From Arthonia radiata (lineage: Eukaryota; Ascomycota; Arthoniomycetes; Arthoniales; Arthoniaceae), in NCBI GenBank assembly GCA_002989075.1, contig PSQN01000016.1, positions 434,001 to 498,000 on the forward strand: DNA of 64,000 nucleotides, read 5' to 3'. The translations under genes and the position numbers were made by a program. The notes under the pieces were generated by a model that saw only the letters and a list, made by a program, of their open reading frames with translations, was not told where the DNA came from and made no database searches. Of this stretch, positions 13,258-27,130 are shown piece after piece (within the stretch, counting starts at the first letter, position 1; every line of letters starts with the position of its first letter).

Positions 13258-13731
13258 ATTTCTGTTACTCTTATCTAAATAAAAAGTGTGTTTTAAAGTT
13301 TAGAAAGGTATTATATTTTATGTATATTTGTAATAAGAAGTCGTATAACGTCCGTCTATTGTTAGAGAATAGTTAGTTTTTATCCTACGTTTGCTTTTTA
13401 AGTTAGTTTCAACTTATTTTAGCTTAGAGTATCTATTCTTAGTACTTATAGGTATTAAATGCCCTTTAGGGGCAACGTAAGCGTTTAGTAAAAGAGAAGG
13501 AAGTTGTTTATACAGCAAAAAGATAGCGTAAAGCTATTAAAGCGGCGGTTGTAGATTTAAAAAAGGAGCTTAAAAGGTTGTATATTTAGATATAGAATAA
13601 AATAGATTAAAATAATATATTGTTTAAAGAGAAATAGCTGGCGGCTATATTTAGTAGTAATATTGTAAATGTACTGAGTAGTCTAAGTATAGATTTTTAT
13701 AATAATCTATACTTAGAGTTAGGTAGTAGGC
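13258..13731 (+). pseudogene. Decayed antisense Zn2Cys6-like ORF of R1
   Basis: Antisense to R1's pol, between its chromodomain and 3' LTR. An ATG at 13258 starts a frame that aligns without gaps to the family-B antisense ORF. The six cluster positions (13267-13356) have spacing x2, x6, x8, x2, x6, but five of the six cysteines are Tyr; only the third is Cys. Downstream is a Lys/Arg-rich stretch with stops, matching the coiled-coil part of the family-B ORF. It is non-functional as it stands. The end coordinate is approximate. Confidence 0.6.
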
Positions 13732-16700
13732 TACTAATATAGTAAACTAGTTTATTTATAAATAATCTAGATGCCGGTAGAGTATATTAGATAGTAAATT
13801 AGAGTATTAGTATTGTTATAACGAATCGATATTCTAGTTTTAATATTATTAAATAGTATCTTTATAGTTAGTTAGCTTTTATTCTAGTTTCTATTAGTTT
13901 TTATGTTTAGAGTATTCTTTCTATTTTATAAGATACTGTCGTTTACCTCGATATTGTCTATAGTTTTAAATTATTTTAACCTTATACTCTAGTTCTTAGC
14001 TGTTTTAAAGGATTTCTAGGTTAGATCGTTCTGCTTTCTAAAAGTAGGCTAGTTTTAATAGCGCTACGTAGAATATAGAATATATTCTTATTGTTCTTAA
14101 AAGTTTAAGTTTAAATATTATAGATTCTAATTGCTATAAGATTTTAAACGGTTTTATCTTAGTATAGTTAAGTTTTTTGCTTAGTTTAGTAATTTTTAAG
14201 TTTCTTATAAGTAAGTAAGCTCTTCCCTCTTCTTTTATACTTGTATTTAGAATAGTTTTTAACTTATTATACTGTTTTCTGGTTCGTTTGTTAATAAACT
14301 CGCTGTTAGACTTTAACTGCTGGTATAGGGTTCTTATACTTATAGCTATTTATGTAGCTATTTTATTTTCTGTAGTATTCTATAGTTGTCTGCTTTAAAG
14401 AGGGTAGTAGCTATATAAGACATAGAACCGAGTCGTTTTTATTGTATCGTTCTTTGTATTATTATAAGCGGCCTACGCTACTAGTAGTAACTATACTTAG
14501 TTATCCTGCTAATAGTTAATATATACTCGGAAGTACTATTCTAGTCTTTAGTTCGTTTTTTCTGTCTGTCCGTCTGTTTACGAATAAAATAAAGTAAATA
14601 TTTTCTATTTTATCTTTAATTACTGTATTAGAGATATTTAAAACCGTAAGACAAATTTTTAGTCTCTGTCTAAGACAATCTTCTGTAATTAACTATAATT
14701 AGCGAGAATAATCTAAAGGAATATATATACTGATTGTTCTAAATTGCTAGCTTCCTTATAAGATATAAAGTACGCGTACTTTGTTAGTTTATTGTATATA
14801 ATTAGAATAGCGTTGTAAGCTACTTTTATAAGTAAATCCTTGAAAATTAGTAATTTAGTAATAAAGTTTAGTAAGACTGTATATTATAGTCTTTTAGATA
14901 TTTTTTGTAGTTGTAATTTGCTGTATAGTAAATATTTTGGGTGCTTAGTTCTTATGTATACGTTATAGTCTTAAATATAATTTTCGACGTAGTGTCAGAT
15001 TCTTGAGATATAGTAAGTTCTTATATTTTTTTAATAGTATTATCGATACCTTTATATTCTTTCGTTAGGTTATTATAAAAGTTACTAATAATGTTTTAGA
15101 TTAGATTCCTTAGAACATAGATTTTGTCTTAAAATTTGTAATAACCTCTATTGTTCTTAGTTAGTTCTAGATATCGTTTCTTGTTTTTCTAGTAAGTTTT
15201 AGAGTTGTTTAGAATATCTAAGATTCGGCTGTTTAGTTTAATAACGAACTTAGTTGCTATAGTTAATTAATTGTATCTAATCTTATTATTGTGTTCTTAG
15301 AATATTGTGTACTTAACGTGTTTCTTATCGTTAAGGTAATTTAGACGTTAGCTTAGAGCGTTAGCTCTATCGTTCTTAAAACCCTTTTTATAAATAATAA
15401 TAAAATTGTATAGAGCTATAGTCTCTAACTATCTAACTTATCTATAATTAAGTTTTTTTATTGTTATAAAGTAAGTTAGATTTTTATAGTTTGTATATAC
15501 TATAATTATATAGTTTGCTTCTTTTAAGTAAGCTCGCTATATTTTAAATACTACTATAATAGTTAGAAGCTCTTTATTGTAAATATTGTAGTTCTATTTT
15601 ATAAGTAATATTTTTCTTAAGTAGAAGACTACTGGTTTAAGCTTTCTTTTCTTATTATTTTAACTTATATATACTCTAATTGTATAGTCTAATACATTTA
15701 TTTTTATAATAATTAGTAGGTTAGGGTCGAATATTACTAGTATAGATTTAATCTTAAAAGCTTCTTTAAGTTCTTTAAATACTAATTATTCTCTTTACGT
15801 TAAAAATTTTTTATCGATTGTTTTATTTATTAAGACAGCGGTACTATAATTTAGCTAAAATTAAATATCTATTGCTTATAGTAGTTAGCAAACATAAAAA
15901 ACTACTATAATTATTTTATACTCTTTAATGTAGGCTAGATTAGAACAAATTAAATCTTTAAATCTTTTATTTAAAGACTGTACTCGGTAATTATAAATCT
16001 AAGAAATTTGACAGATTGTTAATAAAACTAGGTTTTCTCGATATTAATTTATAAATCGGTATGCGCTAATCTTTCTAATACCTTTTTAATATATTTTTTA
16101 TATTCTTCTAGTATACGGCTGTATACTAGAATATTGTTTAGATAAGCAGTTATAAATATATTTAGATAATTACTAAGTATATTGTTAATTAAGTTCTAAA
16201 ATAATGCTAGTGCGTTTATTAACTTAAAGGGTATAACATAGTACTTAAAAAGTCTGTATCTAGTATAGAAGACTGTTTTCTATTCTTCGCCTTTCTTTAT
16301 ATAAATTAGGTTGTAAGCTCCTTATAGATTAAACTTAGTAAACTATTATATATTATATAATTGATTTATAATTTTGTTAATATGTAGCAAGAGATACTAA
16401 TTTTTAATAGTTACTCTATTTAACTGTTTATAGTTTATATAGAGTTGTAGTTTACTATTCTTCTTTAGTATAAAGAGTATTAGGTATCCGGCTAGTAATA
16501 TTAATTTTTAAATAAATTCTTTCCTAAGGTTTTTATTAAGATAGTTGCGGAGCGCTTAATTTTCTGCTTCTAATAGAGAGTATATTAAACTAAATATTAG
16601 TGTTTTACCTTTTTATAAAGGTACTGTATAATCTTATAGTTTATATTCTAAAAGAGCTAAGTTCGACTTAGCTTTCTTAAACAGGTATCGGAATTAATCG

Positions 16701-19500
16701 TATTTCTCGGGTATTTTAGCGATTAACTGAGTCTCTGTCGTCGTATAGAATCGTTAACATATAGTTGTCTCTTGTTTATACTTGAGTATAGTTAGCTATA
16801 AACGAGATACTGCGGTAGACTTCTTTTGTAAAATATTTAGATACCGAAGTATAGTAGTACTAACCTACGTGAGTTCTTTATTATACTCCTTATTCTTACT
16901 ACTAAAATTAGCTTATAGAGTATCTATTCTATAGAACGACTCTTGTTTAGAGTGCTTATACTTAGTAAAGAGGAGTTTCTTAGTTCTCTAATCTACTTTT
17001 AGATTATATTATTGTAACTAAGGTATACTTAGTATAGCGTAGTACTAGTTAATATTTACAATATTATAAGTAACTTCTTTCTAATAGTTCTTAATAGTTA
17101 TATTTATTAATAAAGTTTTATAGTTAACTCTTTTCTCTACTTCTTAAAATCTAGATAGTACGTAGAATAATTTCTTTTTTTATATTTATATTTAATAGTA
17201 ATTAATATAGCGTATTAAGATAAAGTTACCTGTTATATCTAAATTAATTATAATTTTAATGTTTCTATAGTTTATTGTTATCTAAGTTTATAGGTATATT
17301 CTATAAATAGCTGAGCTTGCGTAGAGCTAAACTTTTAAAGGGTTTAACTATTAGATAAGTCGGTACTACTACTCTTAAAGCAGTTAACTTAGTCTTTTTT
17401 CTGTCGATTATATACGTTCTAGAGTATTTTAGATACTAAAACCTATTATCGGTTAATTTACTATAGAAATTCTTGTATAAAATGTTCTAGTACCGCCCTT
17501 ATTATAACGTCTACTTTATTATTTATAACGTCTACTTTGTTATTTATAACGTCTACTTTATTATTTATAATTCCTACTTTAATTATACAACTATTACTAG
17601 TTAAAACTTATTGTATCTATAGGTTGTATATTATTAGTTAAAGATACTAGTACTAACTATATAATTCTAAATCTCTAATAAAGTAGTTTACTAGTTGTTA
17701 TAGACGTAAGTAAATATATTCTAGAATATCGTTAATATCTCTATTAGCGCTTAACTTTCTATTGTAGAAGACTAACTAATAAAGTCTCTATATTATTCCT
17801 TTCTAACAAATTAAAGTTTATTCTTTTTAGTTAGTATTATTCTTAAGAAAGGATTTTGTATTATTAAAATTTATATTTTTGTCTTTAAGTTGTTGTCTTA
17901 CTTATAACGTATTATAGCTGCTATCTTACTTAGCGTCTACAGTCTATTCTTTCTTAAATTTCCCTTAGATTTTTAAATAGAACGACCTAGATTGTTCTTA
18001 AATAAGGCCTAATTCTTGTATCGAACCTTATTTTAAAGATATTAGTTTCCTTAATTACTATTTTAATTCTAATTTGTTAGATTTATAGATCGTATAATCG
18101 TTATTATAGTATATAATTTAAGATAGTGTTTTGTGTAGTACAACGGTATCCCGTATTTACTACCTCGAAATAGTATAGTTAATGTTGTTCTAGTTCTATA
18201 GATTTTATTATTTCTATTTTATTTGTCGTTTCTTTGTTTCTTTCTATAACTTACTGTTCGTATCTTAGTTTTTATATAAGTTAAATAAATTTAATTTATT
18301 ATGCTTTTTGTTAGAAGAAACCTAGTAAGTATCTTTCTAATTATAGAAGGCACTCTAGTAGATATTCTTCTGCTCTTTAGTTAGTTTAATAACGTACTTA
18401 TATTAATTCTAATTAATTTTAAGTAGGAGATCTAATCCTTAAAGGAGACAATTCCTGGTTGGGTCTATATATTAGCGGTCAGAGAAGGCTGCTAGCAGTT
18501 TTATTGTCTTATTGTAACTGTTGTTCTCTTATATTTAAATAGTTATATTAAACTATTATCGCAGAAAACAGGGTTTCTAAGATTAATTATTATACTTGCT
18601 TCTTTCTATATTGTTAAACTATTATTTCTTAGAACAGTATTCTTTAACTTAATGCTCTAGTTTTCTGTAATATAAGTATAGCTTGTTCTTTATTCTATAT
18701 TCTTGTTTTTAGTTGTTTAGTTTTCTATAGAGCTTTATAAAGTCTAATTTTATTAAATTATCTTAGTTTTATTATAAGTTGTGCTTACTCTAAGTTCAAA
18801 TAAACTTACTTAAGTTAGTTTCTTTTTTCTCTAACTGTTATTTAAAGTTGCTGTCGTTAATTTTCTTAGCTTGTTCTATAAACTTTTCTAGTTTAGTAAA
18901 CTTTTCTCTATAAATATAGATAATTTCTTTAATATAGTTCTTTAAGCCTTTATAAAAGGTATTAACTAGAAATTCTTTATTCTATTTAGTTTAATTAGTA
19001 TATTATAGAAACTTAGCGGCGTATTAGCTAGCTGGTCTTATTTATCGAAGTATTTTAAGTTTACGTACGGTAGTACGTTTAAAATCTGTATTTCTGTATA
19101 TTTATCAAAGCTTTTACTAAAACGTAGTAAAGCTAGAGAAGAGCTTGTTAGTCTCTTTCTATCGTTTATTAGATATCTTATAGAAATAGTCTTTAAAATA
19201 GAAGTTAAACTATTTATATATCTTACTATTTATATAGAATGTAGTAAATAAAACTATAGTACTGTTATTTAGAAACTAATTCTTATAAGTCTTAAAGTAT
19301 ATAGCTAAGCGTATTAAAAATAAAGTAAGTTTAAAATATTTATTTAAGAAGCTTTTATCTATCTTAGTATTAACGTTTAATATCTTACTTATAGCGGCTA
19401 TTTTGCTGTTTAGCCTATTTATAGCGTTACGACTATTAAATACTAAATTAATAGATATAATTAATCTACTTTCTCTACTTTTATAGCGAGTCTATTAAAA

Positions 19501-19950
19501 TATAACGTCGGTTGCTAAAAGAACTGAACTAAGGCTTACTTATTTTATATACTTATTAACCTTAATAGTAGATATCTTATATACTAAAGACTAAAAGATA
19601 GAAGAGATAAGATAGATTATAGAAGGTAAGAGAGGCTTAACTAAAGTAGATAGAAGATAAAGTATATTACTTAAATATAGTTAAGAAACTTATATTTAAA
19701 TATTAAGTTAATAGACTAAAGTTTATTCTAAAGTTAGCTATTAGTTTAAATATATAGTTTAAGATATAAAGATATATTTTTTTATATTTAATAGTTTTAA
19801 TAGTCTCTTTGTTGCATAATTAGAATTCTATTACAATATAGCGACGTTACTAACATTGCTATATTAAAGTCGTTAAGTATACTATATAATACTTTAATGA
19901 GGCTAGCTGCGCTTAGTCTTGTACTAGCCTAATATAGTAAGATTGTAATA
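19501..19950 (-). repeat. R1 5' LTR (family C)
   Basis: 450 bp. The primer-site complement AGTCTATTAA lies just left of it, inside the element. TSD ATCGC follows at 19951. Confidence 0.9.
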
Positions 19951-20631
19951 ATCGCTAAGATATCTAAAGAATATAATTAATTTTAATATCTATTTAAGAA
20001 AGCTAAGCTAAATTTAACTCTTTTAGAATATAAACTATAAGATTATATAATACCTTTATAAGAAGATAAAACGCTAATATTCGGTTTAATATACTTTCTA
20101 TTAAAAGCAGAAAATTAAGCGCTCCGCGACTATCTTAACAAGAACCTTAAGAAAGGCTTTATCTAGAAATTAACATTACTAGCCGGATATCTAATACTCT
20201 TTATACTAAAAAAGAATAGTAAACTACGACTTTATATAGACTATAGATAACTAAATAGAATAACTATTAAAAACTAGTATTCGCTACTATACATCAACAA
20301 AATTATAGATCGATTATATAATACGTAATAGTTTACTAAGTTTAATTTATAAGAAGCCTATAACCTAATCTATATAAAGAAAGGTAAAGAATAGAAAACT
20401 GCCTTCTATATAAGATATAGACTTTTTAAGTATTGCGTTATACTTTTTAGGCTAATAAATATACTAGTATTATTTTAGAAACTAATAAACAATATACTTA
20501 GTAATTATCTAAATATATTTATAACTACTTATCTAAACGATATTCTAGTATATAGCTGTATACTAGAAGAACATAAAAAATATATTAAGAAGTTATTAGA
20601 AAGATTAGCGCGTACCAATTTATAAATTAAT

Positions 20632-21139
20632 TGTTAAAAAAGGTGGTAGGAAAGAAGAAGGATACTACTACAAAGAGTAGAAAGACGAGACTAGCTTGAG
20701 ACTAGTACAATACTTAGGCTTAATACAGGTACAATACTTAGTAGCAAGGAGAAGCTGTTGTTATGTTGTCTGTCTTATTAGCTAGAATCCTCTAGAGAGA
20801 TTCTAGCTTATATATCTAAGTTTAGCAGCCTATATAGGATCTACTAGATATCTATTCTTTTAAATAGAGGCTAGATAACCCGTAACTTACTATATAAGAC
20901 AGTAATTCTGTCTATCTAAAACTATTAGTTTTAGTCTATTCTATATTGTCTTAGACTACAGGCCAGCTATCTAGAACAGGTCGTGCAATGCTTCTTTTTG
21001 TTCTAGACCCGGGCTACTAGACCTAATCCTTTAGGTAAAAGGTTTGTTCTATTTTAGACTAGAACAGCTGATAGGACCTGTCTAATACTTTAGGCCCCTA
21101 AGGGTTCCGGCTAACTAGCTAGTTAGTTAATTTCTAACA
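20632..21139 (-). repeat. Copia-R 3' LTR
   Basis: 508 bp. The polypurine tract complement (ACCTTCTT) follows immediately at its right edge. Confidence 0.92.
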
Positions 21140-21566
21140 CACCTTCTTAATCGACTAGTTATTTTAGCCGAATTATAAGCTAATTTGAGTTCTAAACGTT
21201 AGTATTTTAGCTAAGTCGATCGGTTTTATTAAACCGTCTACTAATTGTTTCTTTATAGATACGTATTTAAGCTCTATTTAACCTGCCTAAATGTTTTCTC
21301 TAACATAGTAATACTATATATCAATATGCTTAGATTTAGCTCGGAAGGTAGGGTTTTTTATAAGTTCTTTTGCTAAATTGCTGTTGATAAGTAACAGTTT
21401 TATCGGTAAAACCGGGGTCTTCGGTCTAATTTAACCGGCTTGCCCAGGCAAATATGTGCTTGCCTGGTGCGTTAGAGCCCGCCGAGTCTTTTTATCCGCA
21501 GACTTTTTAAAAGTACCCGCTAAAACGGTAGTAATCGAATTTTCTTTAAAAATTCCGGATAGTTTA

Positions 21567-22243
21567 TATTAAGACGCACGCACGGACCAACTAATGATTG
21601 AACAGAAGTACGTCCTTTTATACACGTTACACAGGATTATATAATAAAGCAAAGGTTACGTAATATAACCGTAGGGAACGCAGCGTTACTGGCGTTACTA
21701 ACCGCCTACGACGTAGCGTTACTAGCGTTACTAACCGTCTACAACGCAACGTCGCCAGCGGTTCCTAACACAGCCGATACAGCGGTAGTAGCGGTTACTA
21801 CAGACTATATAGTAAGGATAGATATTTACCTTAGTAGATAGATATCCGTAAATTTAGATTTAGAATTAATATTATCGTTTAATATTAACTTTAAGGTATT
21901 AAACCTAATTAGTTTATCTTACTGTAACGCAACTAGTAAGCTACGAGCAATTCTCGTAAGTATTGGCGCGAGGCAAGACCCTATAGCTACGACGACATGC
22001 GAATAGAGCGACTGTATCCCGAGAGAGCTTTCTTGTGCGGCCTTAGTATATCTTCTAGCTTATTTACATTACCGGCTAAGTCCTTCGTTCAAAGACTTAC
22101 AGTTTGTCCCTTGCTTCCTTAACCTCCCCTCCCGAGTTAGATATCTAGACGATAGACCCGGCCTTAGTCTCTCTCGTCTTAGTTAGATTACCCTTGGCAT
22201 AGAATAAGACTAAGCAAAGCGGTTACGGCCGCCTGGCGTTATA
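21567..22243 (+). repeat. Family-A 5' LTR
   Basis: 677 bp, TATTAAGACG...GCGTTATA. U3 contains a 33-bp unit twice in tandem (about 21678-21743). A TATATAG box at 21806-21812 lies about 35 bp before the predicted transcript start at 21844. Confidence 0.93.
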
Positions 22244-22245
22244 CT

Positions 22246-22254
22246 TTTACGGAT
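22246..22254 (+). other. Family-A self-priming primer site
   Basis: TTTACGGAT begins 2 nt after the LTR and is the exact complement of ATCCGTAAA at 21844-21852 in the LTR, just after the TATA box. This is the arrangement of Tf1/sushi elements, which prime reverse transcription with the 5' end of their own RNA. Confidence 0.6.
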
Positions 22255-22639
22255 CGCCTTAAGCAACTAACAAACTAAGGTATGTACCCCTGTTCTTATA
22301 ACTAACTTATCTAGGAACAAGACTCTATTAAAAAACAATTCTTCAGACAGTTCTTTAGAGAAAGAACAAACAAAGGTTCCTTAGTACCGATCGTCTGGCC
22401 TAACCTCTGTACGAAGTGTACCAACCTTATCGTTAAAACTAAGAAACGAGCGAGTAGAAAAATAAACTATACTACGAACATACAAGTTAAGCACCCTAGA
22501 CACCCTTAAACAAATTTTAGAGAATCTTCTTAGGAAAGCAACATTACAACCAGAATCTTCGAATTAACCTTAGAAGCCCAATATACCACAAGACGAAGAC
22601 ATTACTACAGCACGTAGAAACAATAACATTAAGATACTA

Positions 22640-23700
22640 GAATTCTAAGGAGACCGACAGTCTCTATAAATATTTCTTAGCCTATGTCGAATTAATCTTA
22701 TTAATAAACAAAAGGAGTTAGCTACAGAAGTAAAGAAGGTAATCTACGTAGAGTCGTATCTACGTAGAGACGCACTCTTGTGGTTCTTACCGCTCTTAGA
22801 CGACTACCTCGACAATAGTAACGAAGCAAAGAAGGAAACGAAACGAGTATTCAGATCGTATATAGTATTTACTACAACGCTTAAGAACATATATAGAGGA
22901 GGAAATTAGAAGCTTGAAGCACAATACAAGCTTAAAGGATTTAAGCAGGGCAATTTACTAGTAACACAGTATACAGCTAAGTTTATAACATACACCTACA
23001 TTACAGGATTCGACGAAGAAGCCCTAGTGGTTCAATTCTACAAAGAACTAAACGAGGAGATAAAAAATCTTATGTTGCATAAAGAACGCGTAGAGCGACT
23101 TATAGACATTAAGGCTTAAGCAACAAAACTTAATTAACAACTTTAAGAACGTAAACGCGAACGAACTGGTAAACAGCCCAATTAAACATTAAACACGTTC
23201 CAACTTCGCTACGATAATCGTCGTACCGAACTAATAAATCTTAATACGCTCTAAAAGAGAGGACCGCGACCCAGTTAAAAGAAATATAGAAAACTTTCGG
23301 AAAAGGATCGAAAGTATCGACTTGCTAACAACCTCTGCCTCTACTACGGCAAGGAGGGCCATAGAGCAGCCGAATGCAAATCTAAATAATAAGGCCCGAC
23401 TAAGAAGCTCTATGCTCTTAGACGAGGCGAATACAACGAGAAAAACGTAGCCAAAGAGCTGGCGCAACTTAAAGCCTATACAATAGAGAACCCCAAAGAT
23501 TCGTTAACTTTCCTTTTAGCATTGGCCAAATCGCTAGAAAGAATTGCTAGCTGGAAACCAAGAATTAACTTAAAGAACGCATACGACATAGTCCCGATTA
23601 AGGGAATCGACTGAAATTGGGTTCTACCACAAGACAACTACAACGAGCAGCTTTCAGTAGTGTTGGCTCGCAATCAGAAACAGTAACTTTAAGAACTCGA
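22640..23700 (+). pseudogene. Family-A gag (RIP-broken)
   Basis: A retrotransposon Gag can be followed in one frame despite stops: a capsid-like part (about 22,660-23,100), a basic linker, then a zinc knuckle at 23336-23377. The knuckle reads C-x2-Y-x4-H-x4-C: the second Cys codon is now Tyr (TGY to TAY), a typical RIP product. Several TAG codons sit where Trp or Gln is likely. Gag would package element RNA in virus-like particles; this copy cannot make it. Ends are approximate. Confidence 0.7.
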
Positions 23701-24299
23701 GAATTACAATATTGAAGCTCCACAACGTCTTATAAGACTCGTAGCTATAGAAGAATTGGAAAACTAATCGATTAACGAATCTCAAGCATTGACAGCCAAT
23801 GAAGAACAGCTTCAAAAGGAAGAAGAATTATTATTATTCGAAGAAGACAAGGAACAACCCGACTATACAGACGCAATATTGTAACTACAAACGGCTAAGT
23901 TATACTTATAGGACCTAGAAGCCCGAGCAAGAATGCAGTTACTTATTAATAAACTTAGGTTCGTAGGTCAAGGCTACGAACTAGTACTACGCCTCAATAA
24001 CATTCTCGTCAATATAGCAATAGGAGTAGTCCTATTCCTAAGATAGTATATAATACGAGCAATCTAGATTAACGAAGAATAGCGAGTGTCTATTAAACAG
24101 TTTAAAGGAAGATTAAATACAGACAAGATATTCCGAAGATAAGTTATTTCGAACCATTACAACATATAGAAACTCGTATACAAGTATATATCGGGAAACA
24201 ACAACGCCGTTCACAAACTAAGGGAAGTACGAGGACAACAGCGTCCAAGTCCCTACCTAAGAGCCTAGTAGAAACACTTTGTTCTCTACTAGAAAGAGA

Positions 24300-27130
24300 A
24301 CAAGAACTTATTAAGACACTACTTAACGGAACACTAGTTACAATTATAATCGATTTAGAAGCAATAGAAAATTTTATCTACTTTAATACAGTATCCAAAA
24401 TTTAAGAAAATTAACACAAAAAGGGATCCCCGTACAATCTGCAAGTTGCGAACGGATCTAGGAATATATATTATAACGGCGCTATTACACATAAAGTCAG
24501 AACTACGATAAGAACAGCAAAATTTAAAACAGACATTGTCTTAGACGTTACCAATACTGGAGCACACTAAGTTATACTAGGAACGCCCTTTCTAGACAAA
24601 TATGCACTAAAATAGAGAAATACACTAACGTTATTCCTTGAATTAGAAGAAAGACAATACCGAACTATTTTGTCCTTAAAGGATCTCAGAACAGATTTTA
24701 TCGATAAGTTGGTAATAGCTATACCAACCTATTACACTAAAAGACGCAGAGAGCGTGCCTAAGTAAGAGAAGTAGCCAAACTAACAAGCCTCGACACTCC
24801 TTAACCGGTATTACCTAAGGAATACTAGCAGTATAAACAAGTTTTTAGAGAAGAAGTTAACAACGAGTTATCTAAACACGCACTATAGGATCACAAGATT
24901 AAGTTTCTACCCGACTTAAATCCTAAGGACACCAAGTTATACCCAATGAGACTAGATTACAGAAACGAATATAAGATATATATTAATAAGCTTAAAAAGA
25001 AAGGATTTATTAGGAAATTGGAAGCTTTATTTAGATGCTTACTATTCTTCGTTCCTAAGAAAGGAAACAAGCTCCGATCGGTTATTGATTACCGACCAAC
25101 GAACGCAATAACGAAGAAAGACGGGCACCTATTACTACTTATTAACGACGAGATGGACTCTCTCTGAGGAGCACAATAGTTTACAAAAATAGACCTTCGA
25201 GGCGCTTACAATCTAATCCGAGTACGAGAAGGAGACGAGTAGAAAACAGCATTCAAAACGCCTTTCAACCTCTATAAATACCTTGTTATACCTTTCGAAC
25301 TAGTAAACGCCTCAGCAACCTTTTAACGATATATTAACTTAGTGCTAGGAAAGCACCTTAATAAATTCGTAACAGTATATATAAACGACATTATTGTCTA
25401 CTCTAGAACGCTAGAGGAATATAAGCAACACGTTGTATAGGTATTAGAACAGCTAAATAAATACAATCTCTGTGTTAAGCTTTAGAAGTATAAGTTTTAT
25501 ATACAGGAAACTAACTTCCTAGGATACGTTATTAAACCTAGCGTAATTAAAATATCATCGGACAAAGTAAAAGCTATACTTAAGTAGCTTACCCTAAAAA
25601 ATATAAAGAAAATTTAATCCTTCTTCGGCTTTAGAAACTTTTACAGAAGATTTATTAATAAATACTCTGGAGTAGTCTTGCTAATAACAAGACTTACGCA
25701 AAAAGATTTACCCTTCGTATAGGAAGAGGATTAAGAGGACGCGTTTTAAGATCTTAAACAGCGGTTTACGACTGCACCAGTTCTAACAACCTTCGACTAC
25801 GACAAACTAACTACCATAGAGACAGACGCATCCGACTTTGCAATCGGATTAGTACTCAGCCAACCAGAAAACAGAACTTTATACCCAATAGCATTCTACT
25901 CAAGAACGATAACAGCATTAGAACTAAACTATAACATCTACGACAAGGAACTACTGTCAGTAGTTGAGTTACTCAAGCACTAGAAGCATTACTACGCAAT
26001 ACTAAAACATTAAGTATATGTTATTACAGACTATAAGAACTTAACCCAGTTTACAACAACAAAAGTCTTAAACAGACGATAGGTTAGATAGTTAGAAGAA
26101 CTACAATCGTTCAATATTCGCATTATATATTAGAAAGGATTAGAAAACCAAAGAGCCGATGCTCTTAGCAGAAGATTGAACTACATAGCAAATAAAATAC
26201 AAGTCTCGTATACAATACTACAATACAATCTAGATAGAACACTTAGACCTAACGAGGCCAAGGAACTCTTAGTAGTGATAAGAGTAGAGAACCAGTTAAG
26301 AAGGAACAAACTAATATAAGGGTACGAATAGGACTAAGTGGTCCGTAACAATATCGTAAAGCTTGCTAACGAACATAGACTCAAAATATTTAACGGCAAG
26401 ATCTATGTTCCGAGAAATATACAAAACACCATTATTTACGAAGCTTACGAAAAAGGACACCGAGGAGTTGCTACAACTATAGAGAAGATTACGAGAACTT
26501 ACTTCATTCCAGGACTTAGAAAGATAATCGATAACTACATTAATAAGTACGATGTATACAAAAGAATTAAAAACGAACGATATCGACTATACGGCCTCCT
26601 CTAACTCTTAAAGATACTAGCAGAGCTTTAGAGCTCGATCGCTATAGACTTTATTACAGATCTACTACCTTTCAAGGAACTAGAAAATGATACAAGGTAC
26701 GATACAATTTATATAATTGTAGATCGATTTACGAAGTATAGGTACTTCATCTCAACAATGCGAAGCTATACCGCACACGATACAGCAATTTACAACTACT
26801 GCTATTAGCACAGTTTACGTACAACAACAGCAGGTTATTAATAGGTGATATACCCTTTTAAGTCAATTTTAGACAAAATACTACCTTATAGTACGACACA
26901 GGCGTAACTACGGCAAACTCAGAACGAGCAGTTAGAATTTTACAACACAGAGAAGTAGTCTATAACTACCTCCGTCAACAGTTACAGTAGAATTTAGAAA
27001 AAATAAGAGCACAAGCTAATAGGTTACGGTCTATAAGACTAGACCTTAAGGAGAGGGATACAGTTTACCTTCGTTGGAAACACGTTAAAACTAAACGACC
27101 TTGCAACAAGTTAGACTATACGAAACTCGG
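24300..27130 (+). pseudogene. Family-A pol, 5' part: protease, RT, RNase H, integrase (RIP-broken)
   Basis: It reads in the -1 frame relative to gag. The protease motif near 24,350 is altered (D-L-E where D-S-G is expected). The RT is recognisable from about 24,890, with an open stretch 24946-25167 and the catalytic box as YIND at 25378-25389 (second Asp changed to Asn). RNase H lies at about 25,800-26,000 (ETDASDF). The integrase HHCC-type zinc part is in the open stretch 26338-26604. The DDE core after about 26,790 seems too short, as if 200 bp or so were lost. Trp to TAG stops are frequent. Family B interrupts it at 27131. Confidence 0.82.

Larger units (their letters stand above)
12622..19950 (-). 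mobile_element. Family-C Gypsy chromovirus, complete, reverse (R1), nested in F1
   Basis: 7329 bp with two 450-bp LTRs (12622-13071 and 19501-19950) and TSD ATCGC at 12617-12621 and 19951-19955. The F1 sequence resumes exactly at 19951. From right to left: 5' LTR, gag (about 17.7-19.5 kb), protease, RT, RNase H, integrase, chromodomain, antisense ORF region (13.1-13.7 kb, reading on the plus strand), 3' LTR. It is the same family as its host F1 and inserted in the opposite orientation. RIP has destroyed all frames. Confidence 0.93.

Noticed and set aside
23231-23467. 78-codon minus-strand ORF inside family-A gag
   Set aside because: Opposite the gag zinc-knuckle region and not conserved in position in family B. 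RIP removes stops on one strand and creates them on the other, so open antisense runs arise by chance.
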